NCBI GenBank assembly: GCA_035506135.1
Contig: DATJPY010000099.1
Span: forward strand, 1 to 32,664
From: DATJPY01 sp035506135
GTDB taxonomy: Bacteria > Myxococcota_A > UBA9160 > PR03
Direction of reading: 5' to 3'
Length of the DNA stretch: 32,664 nt
Each line of letters opens with the position of its first letter. The first letter of the stretch is position 1. A program made the translations under genes and the position numbers. Under the pieces are notes generated by a model. The model saw only the letters and a program-made list of their open reading frames with translations. It was not told the DNA's origin and did not search any database. Positions 28,573 through 32,664 of this stretch are shown piece after piece.

Positions 28573-30771
28573 GTGGCGAGGGCGGGGCGCGTCGCGGTGG
28601 GGGTCGCGCTCGCGATCGCGGTCGTGTGGGTCGCTGTCGGGCGGCACCCCGACCGCGGCGCCGGCGCGATCGAGGGAGCGCGGCGTCCGCCTTCCACGAC
28701 GCCGGCCGCGGCGACCCAGGAGCCCGGCGCTCCCGGCAAGTCGATCCTGTTCGGCGACCTCCACGTCCACACCACCTTCTCGATCGACGCGTTCGCCTTC
28801 TCGCTGCCGCTGCTCGGCGGCACGGGCGCGCATCCGCCCGCCGATGCGTGCGACTTCGCGCGCTACTGCTCGGAGCTCGACTTCTTCTCGCTGAACGACC
28901 ACTCCGAAGGCCTCTTCCCGGAGCGCTGGGCCGAGACCAAGGAGAGCGTGCGGGAGTGCAACGCCCGCGCGGGCGATCCCGCGAGCCCGGACCTCGTCGC
29001 GTTCGTCGGCTGGGAGTGGACGCAGGTGGGGGCGACGCCGGCGACCCACTACGGACACCGCAACGTGGTCTTCCTCGGGCAGGCCGAGGACGAGGTGCCG
29101 AAGCGCCCGATCTCGGCGCTGCCGCCGGGCGCCGCAGCCAACGCCGGCTGGATCGGCTCGCTCGCGCTGCTCGGCCCGCTCGGGCTCGGGCCCTATGCCG
29201 ACTTCCTCTGGCACGTCGGCGAGGTGGCCCGGCTCCGCGACTGTCCGACCGGCGTCGATACGCGCGAGCTCCCGGCCGACTGCCGCGAGAACGCATCGAC
29301 GCCGGCGGAGCTGCTCGCGAAGCTCGGGCAGTGGGGATACCCGTCGATGGTGATTCCGCACGGTCTCGCGTGGGGCGCGCACGCGCCGCCCGGCGCGCGG
29401 CTCGATCTCTCGCTCGCGGGCGGCAACTACGACCCGCGCCGCGAACGCCTCGTCGAGATCTTCTCGGGCCACGGCAACAGCGAGGAGTTCCGCGATCGGC
29501 CGGGCGCCGAGGGCGCCGACGGGGAGCCGGTCTGCGCCGCGCCGACGAAGGACTTCCTCCCGTGCTGCTGGCGCGCCGGCGAGATCGTGAGGGCACGGTG
29601 CGGCGATCTCCCTGAAGCCGAGTGCGAGAAGCGGGTGGAGGAGGCGCGGCGGCTCGCCCTCGCTGCCGGCGTCCACCCCGAGCGCGTGCTTCCCGACACG
29701 ACGGCCGAGGACTGGCTCGACTGCGACCAGTGCCGCGACGGCTTCAAGCCGGTGATGAGCCCGCGCCCGCAGCAGACCGCGCAGTACGGCCTCGCGATCC
29801 GGAACTTCGCCGCTGCCGGCGACGAGCCCGACCGCTTCCGCTGGGGCTTCATCGCGTCGTCCGACGATCACGCTGCCCGCGCGGGCACCGGCTACAAGCA
29901 GGTGATGCGGCGGGCGATGACCGACGCGCGCGGCTTCACGTCGCCGTCCGTCGAGTCGATCGCGCGCCGCGCGACGCAGACTCCCCAGCTCGATCCGCGC
30001 CGCGCCCAGCCCGTACCGGTGTCGGCCGAGCGCAGCTTCGGCGAGCTCTTCGACTTCGAGCGGGGTGCCAGCTTCTTCTATCCGGGCGGCCTCGTGGCGG
30101 TGCATGCGAGCGGGCGCAGCCGCGAGGCGATATGGGACGCGCTCCAGCGCCGCGAGGTGTACGCCACGAGCGGCCCGCGCATCCTGCTCTGGTTCGACCT
30201 CGTGAACGGGCCGGACGGCCGCGCGCCGATGGGGAGCGCGGTGTCGATGGCGAAGCCGCCCGCCTTCGAGGTGCGCGCCGCGGGGGCGTTCGTGCAACGC
30301 CCCGGCTGTCCCCCCGAGAGCCGGAGCGGGCTCTCCCCGGAGCGCCTCGATCACCTGTGCCGCGGCGAGTGCTACTTCCCGTCCGAGGAGCGCGAGCGCA
30401 TCGCCGCGATCGAGGTGGTGCGGGTGCGACCGCAGGCGCGGCCCGGCGAGCCGATCGCGCCGCTCATCGAGGATCCGTGGCGGCGCTTCGCCTGCCCGGC
30501 CGACCCGGCCGGCTGCCGCGTCGCGTTCGAGGATCCCGACTACGCGACCTCGGGGCGCGACGCGGTCTACTACGTGCGCGCGCTCCAGGAGCCCACCCCG
30601 GCGATCAACGGCGCCAACCTGCGCACCGTCTTCGACGCCGACGGGAACCCGCTGCGCGTCGAGCCGTGCAGTGGGAGCTGGCGGACGCCCGAGAGCGACG
30701 ACTGCCTGGCGCCGGTGCAGGAGCGCGCCTGGTCGTCGCCGATCTACGTCGACCAGCCGCCGGCGAGCTAG
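28573..30771 (+). CDS. DUF3604 family exported/membrane-anchored protein
   Basis: 732 residues from GTG 28573. One N-terminal hydrophobic helix (residues 6-23) acts as signal or anchor. The DUF3604 domain starts at about residue 59 with FGDLHVHTTFSIDAF, then FFSLNDHSEG, FVGWEWTQVG, MVIPHGLAWG, and SSDDHAARAGTGYKQ near residue 430. These His/Asp clusters resemble PHP-type metallo-phosphoesterase sites, so a metal-dependent hydrolase is plausible. A Cys-rich segment (residues about 325-385) suggests disulfides outside the cytoplasm. It starts 21 bases after the MlaA-hydrolase gene and ends in a CTAG shared with the convergent next gene. Function of the family is not established. Confidence 0.87.
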   Translation: MARAGRVAVGVALAIAVVWVAVGRHPDRGAGAIEGARRPPSTTPAAATQEPGAPGKSILFGDLHVHTTFSIDAFAFSLPLLGGTGAHPPADACDFARYCSELDFFSLNDHSEGLFPERWAETKESVRECNARAGDPASPDLVAFVGWEWTQVGATPATHYGHRNVVFLGQAEDEVPKRPISALPPGAAANAGWIGSLALLGPLGLGPYADFLWHVGEVARLRDCPTGVDTRELPADCRENASTPAELLAKLGQWGYPSMVIPHGLAWGAHAPPGARLDLSLAGGNYDPRRERLVEIFSGHGNSEEFRDRPGAEGADGEPVCAAPTKDFLPCCWRAGEIVRARCGDLPEAECEKRVEEARRLALAAGVHPERVLPDTTAEDWLDCDQCRDGFKPVMSPRPQQTAQYGLAIRNFAAAGDEPDRFRWGFIASSDDHAARAGTGYKQVMRRAMTDARGFTSPSVESIARRATQTPQLDPRRAQPVPVSAERSFGELFDFERGASFFYPGGLVAVHASGRSREAIWDALQRREVYATSGPRILLWFDLVNGPDGRAPMGSAVSMAKPPAFEVRAAGAFVQRPGCPPESRSGLSPERLDHLCRGECYFPSEERERIAAIEVVRVRPQARPGEPIAPLIEDPWRRFACPADPAGCRVAFEDPDYATSGRDAVYYVRALQEPTPAINGANLRTVFDADGNPLRVEPCSGSWRTPESDDCLAPVQERAWSSPIYVDQPPAS

Positions 30772-31481
30772 TTGCGGCGTCCGCCCATGAGGCGCAGCAG
30801 CATCAGGAACAGGTTGATGAAGTTGAGGTACAGCGAGAGCGCGCCGCTCACCGCGTAGGATCCCGCCTGCGCGCCGTCGACCTGCAGCGCCATCGCCTTC
30901 AGGCGCTGGGCGTCGTAGGCGGTGAGGCAGGTGAAGACGATGACGCCGACCAACGAGATCACGAGCTGGAGCGTGTCGTTCCTCCAGAAGATCCCGACGA
31001 TCGACGCGAGGATCACGCCGACCAGGCCCATGAAGGCGAACTGGCCGAGGCCGGCCAGGCTGCGGCGCGCGGTGGTGCCGTAGACCGCGAGCGCGCCGAA
31101 CATCGCCGCGCTCGTCCCGAAGGCGGAGGCGATCGAGGCGCCGGTGTAGACCAGCAGGATCAGCGACAGCGTGACGCCGGTGAGCGCCGAGTAGAGCAGG
31201 AAGAGCCCCGCCGCGGTGCTGGGCGCGAGGCTTCCGATGCGCGCCGACACGCCCCAGACCAGGCCGAGCTGGGCGATCATGAGGCCCCAGAAGAGGATGG
31301 GATTCGCGGCGAGCGCGTGCACGATCGAGGGCGAGCTCGCGACCGCCGTGGCCACCACGGCGGTGACCGCGAGGCCCACGAACATCCACCCGTACACCCG
31401 TCGCAGGAAGCTGGTGACGCGCTCGTCGACGGCGACGCCGCTCGCCATCTGGGCGCTGCGCAGGGACTCGAAGTCGGCCAT
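30768..31481 (-). CDS. Bax inhibitor-1/YccA family membrane protein
   Basis: 237 residues from ATG 31479-31481, with GGGAG 6 bases upstream. Seven hydrophobic helices between about residues 30 and 230, with family wording FLRRVYGWMFVGLAVTAVVA, LFLLYSALTGVTLSLIL, LGQFAFMGLVGVILAS, FTCLTAYDAQRLKAM and LSLYLNFINLFLMLLRL. The AYDAQ segment holds the conserved Asp of the proton/calcium-sensing site. Relatives (YccA, YetJ) modulate FtsH or leak calcium. Divergent from the epimerase, with a 90-bp intergenic gap, and convergent with DUF3604, with which it shares the palindromic stop CTAG. Confidence 0.94.
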   Translation of the reverse strand: MADFESLRSAQMASGVAVDERVTSFLRRVYGWMFVGLAVTAVVATAVASSPSIVHALAANPILFWGLMIAQLGLVWGVSARIGSLAPSTAAGLFLLYSALTGVTLSLILLVYTGASIASAFGTSAAMFGALAVYGTTARRSLAGLGQFAFMGLVGVILASIVGIFWRNDTLQLVISLVGVIVFTCLTAYDAQRLKAMALQVDGAQAGSYAVSGALSLYLNFINLFLMLLRLMGGRRN

Positions 31482-31571
31482 GATGATCTCCCGGGGTTGA
31501 GACCCCAGACGATACCACTCCCGGCGCGGGTCGAGCCGGCCCCCTCGGTCCGGGTGCCCGCGGAGGCCGCC

Positions 31572-32468
31572 ATGAAGATCCTGATCACCGGCCCCACCGG
31601 CCAGGTCGCCTTCCCGCTCGCCCGTGTGCTGGCCCGGACCCACGAGGTCTGGGGGCTGGCGCGCCTCCGCGACCCGCGCGACCGGCAGCGGCTCGAGGCG
31701 GTGGGCGTGCGCTGCGCGGCGGGCGACCTCGCCGAGGGGCGCTTCGACGGGCTGCCGCGCGACTTCGACCAGGTGCTGAACTTCGCGGTGGCGAAGAGCG
31801 GCGACTTCGATCGCGACCTCGCCGCCAACGCCGAGGGGCTCGGGCTCCTGATGATGCACTGCCGCTCGGCGCGCGCGCTGCTGCACTGCTCGTCGACGGC
31901 GGTGTACCAGCCCGCGGGCCACCGGCCGCTCGCCGAGGACCACCCGCTCGGCGACAACCACCGCGTGTTCCTGCCGACCTACAGCCTCTGCAAGATCGCC
32001 GCGGAGTCGATGGCGCGCTTCGTGGCGCGCGGGCTCGGGATCCCGACCACGATCGCGCGGCTGAACGTCCCCTACGGCGACGGCGGCGGCTGGCCCGCGA
32101 TCCACCTCGAGCAGATCCTCGCCGGGAGCCCGATCGCCGTGAGTCCCGAGGCGCCGAACCTCTACAACCCGATCCACGAGGACGACATCGCGGCCATGCT
32201 GCCGCGGCTGCTCGAGATCGCCTCCGTGCCCGCGACCGTCGTGAACTGGGCCGGCAGCGCGCAGGCGAGCATCGAGGAGTGGTGCGGCTATCTGGGCTCG
32301 CTCGTCGGCCGCGAGCCGCGCTTCGCGGTGACCGACCGCACGATCACCAGCGTCGCGGTCGACGTGACGCGCATGCACGCGCGCGTGGGCGAGACGAAGG
32401 TGCCCTGGCGCGACGGCATGCGGCGCATGGTGCGCGCGCGCCATCCGGAGATCGCTCTCGCGCAATGA
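31572..32468 (+). CDS. NAD(P)-dependent epimerase/dehydratase (extended SDR)
   Basis: 298 residues from ATG 31572, with CGGAGG upstream. The Rossmann motif is ITGPTGQVAFPLA (GxxGxxA form). The substrate-side Ser is in LLHCSSTAVY, and the catalytic YxxxK is YSLCK. ARLNVPYGDGGGWP and YNPIHEDDIAAML follow as in sugar-nucleotide epimerases and related reductases. The acceptor cannot be told from the sequence; nucleotide sugars or a lignan-like ketone are possible. It stands alone between a divergent BI-1 family gene and a convergent hydroxyacid dehydrogenase. Confidence 0.88.
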   Translation: MKILITGPTGQVAFPLARVLARTHEVWGLARLRDPRDRQRLEAVGVRCAAGDLAEGRFDGLPRDFDQVLNFAVAKSGDFDRDLAANAEGLGLLMMHCRSARALLHCSSTAVYQPAGHRPLAEDHPLGDNHRVFLPTYSLCKIAAESMARFVARGLGIPTTIARLNVPYGDGGGWPAIHLEQILAGSPIAVSPEAPNLYNPIHEDDIAAMLPRLLEIASVPATVVNWAGSAQASIEEWCGYLGSLVGREPRFAVTDRTITSVAVDVTRMHARVGETKVPWRDGMRRMVRARHPEIALAQ

Positions 32469-32498
32469 GCAGGATTCGCGGACGGCGCGAAGACCCGG

Positions 32499-32664
32499 CT
32501 AGTAGCCGAGCTTCGTGTCGACCACGTGGAGGAGCGGCTCGCCGGCGCGGAAGCGGCGCAGGTTCTCGACGAAGGGCTCGATCAGGAGCTCGAACGCGCC
32601 CGGCATGCTCCACGAGATGTGTGGGCTGAGCCGCACCTTCGGATGGGTGTAGAGCCAGTGGCCG
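32499..32664 (-). CDS. D-isomer 2-hydroxyacid dehydrogenase, C-terminal end only
   Basis: The frame enters from the right edge and stops at TAG 32499-32501, leaving 54 residues: it reads GHWLYTHPKVRLSPHISWS and then EPFVENLRRFRAGEPLLH. The pattern H-P-x-V-x-L-S-P-H-I-S, with the catalytic His of the NAD-binding lobe, is typical of D-2-hydroxyacid dehydrogenases (for example glyoxylate/hydroxypyruvate reductase types). N-terminus and substrate specificity lie outside the window. Confidence 0.85.
   Translation of the reverse strand, partial: GHWLYTHPKVRLSPHISWSMPGAFELLIEPFVENLRRFRAGEPLLHVVDTKLGY

Noticed and set aside
26101..31518. A 1805-codon open frame on the minus strand across the envelope cluster
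   Set aside because: It lies antisense to four well-supported exported genes, has the Arg/Ala/Asp/Val-rich composition of a GC-rich shadow frame, and contains no domain until its upstream-most part. Length alone is expected at this GC content.
1..32664. Search for tRNA, rRNA, riboswitch, transposase or phage genes
   Set aside because: No cloverleaf-like sequence, conserved rRNA segment, transposase motif (DDE or serine recombinase) or structural phage gene was recognised by eye; an automated covariance-model scan could still find a small RNA.

Overview
The window is one stretch of very GC-rich, gene-dense bacterial DNA. No gene-free stretch exceeds about 255 bases, and I see no tRNA, rRNA, CRISPR array or insertion sequence. 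Lipoprotein signals, an MlaA outer-membrane lipoprotein domain and exported MsrA/MsrB point to a Gram-negative cell. The wealth of acyl-CoA enzymes, class III CoA transferases and P450s fits the delta-proteobacterial lineages (Myxococcota, Desulfobacterota or Binatota types). That placement is inference only. Roughly 30 genes are supported, two of them cut by the window edges.

Left part (1-7926): a 3'-truncated SixA-Ppx/GppA fusion (-), a stand-alone acyl-CoA carboxylase carboxyltransferase (+), then a tight minus-strand cluster of two crotonase-family enzymes followed by phosphoglucomutase. Divergent from this cluster is a 2,4-dienoyl-CoA reductase-like SDR, followed by a convergent polytopic membrane protein. 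A 77-bp tandem repeat with hairpins sits between the carboxyltransferase and pgm.

Middle part (8061-13672): a small Tyr-rich lipoprotein, then a minus-strand operon CYP123-like P450 > SDR > CYP51 > P450-type ferredoxin > SnoaL-like protein. The joints are 4-nt overlaps or gaps of about 10 nt. A carboxymuconolactone-decarboxylase-like gene and a TetR regulator diverge from it, across a 28-bp inverted repeat that overlaps a recognisable promoter. The core order matches, from memory, the Mycobacterium tuberculosis CYP51 locus (Rv0763c-Rv0767c).

Central housekeeping and mixed part (13674-18990): a 3D-domain lipoprotein, a fusion of a TrmA/RlmD-type RNA methyltransferase to a degenerate RluA-type pseudouridine synthase, an aminotransferase, an HdeD-like membrane protein, and an exported MsrA-MsrB pair. 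A diverged copy of the repeat family recurs at 17135.

Second acyl-CoA operon (19121-24886, minus): acyl-CoA dehydrogenase > alpha-methylacyl-CoA racemase-like protein > degenerate MaoC half > catalytic MaoC half (ChsH1-like) > second acyl-CoA dehydrogenase lacking the usual catalytic Glu > class III CoA transferase. A promoter overlapped by a 27-bp inverted repeat precedes it. The enzyme set resembles the heteromeric dehydrogenase/hydratase machinery of actinobacterial sterol side-chain breakdown. Together with the CYP51/CYP123-like operon it suggests a locus for sterol, isoprenoid or other branched polycyclic acyl substrates.

Right part (25005-32664): an exported hypothetical protein (-), then a plus-strand envelope cluster (glycine-zipper lipoprotein, exported NTF2-like protein, MlaA-alpha/beta-hydrolase fusion, DUF3604 protein). 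It ends with a Bax-inhibitor-1 family membrane protein (-), an NAD-dependent epimerase (+) and the C-terminus of a D-2-hydroxyacid dehydrogenase (-).
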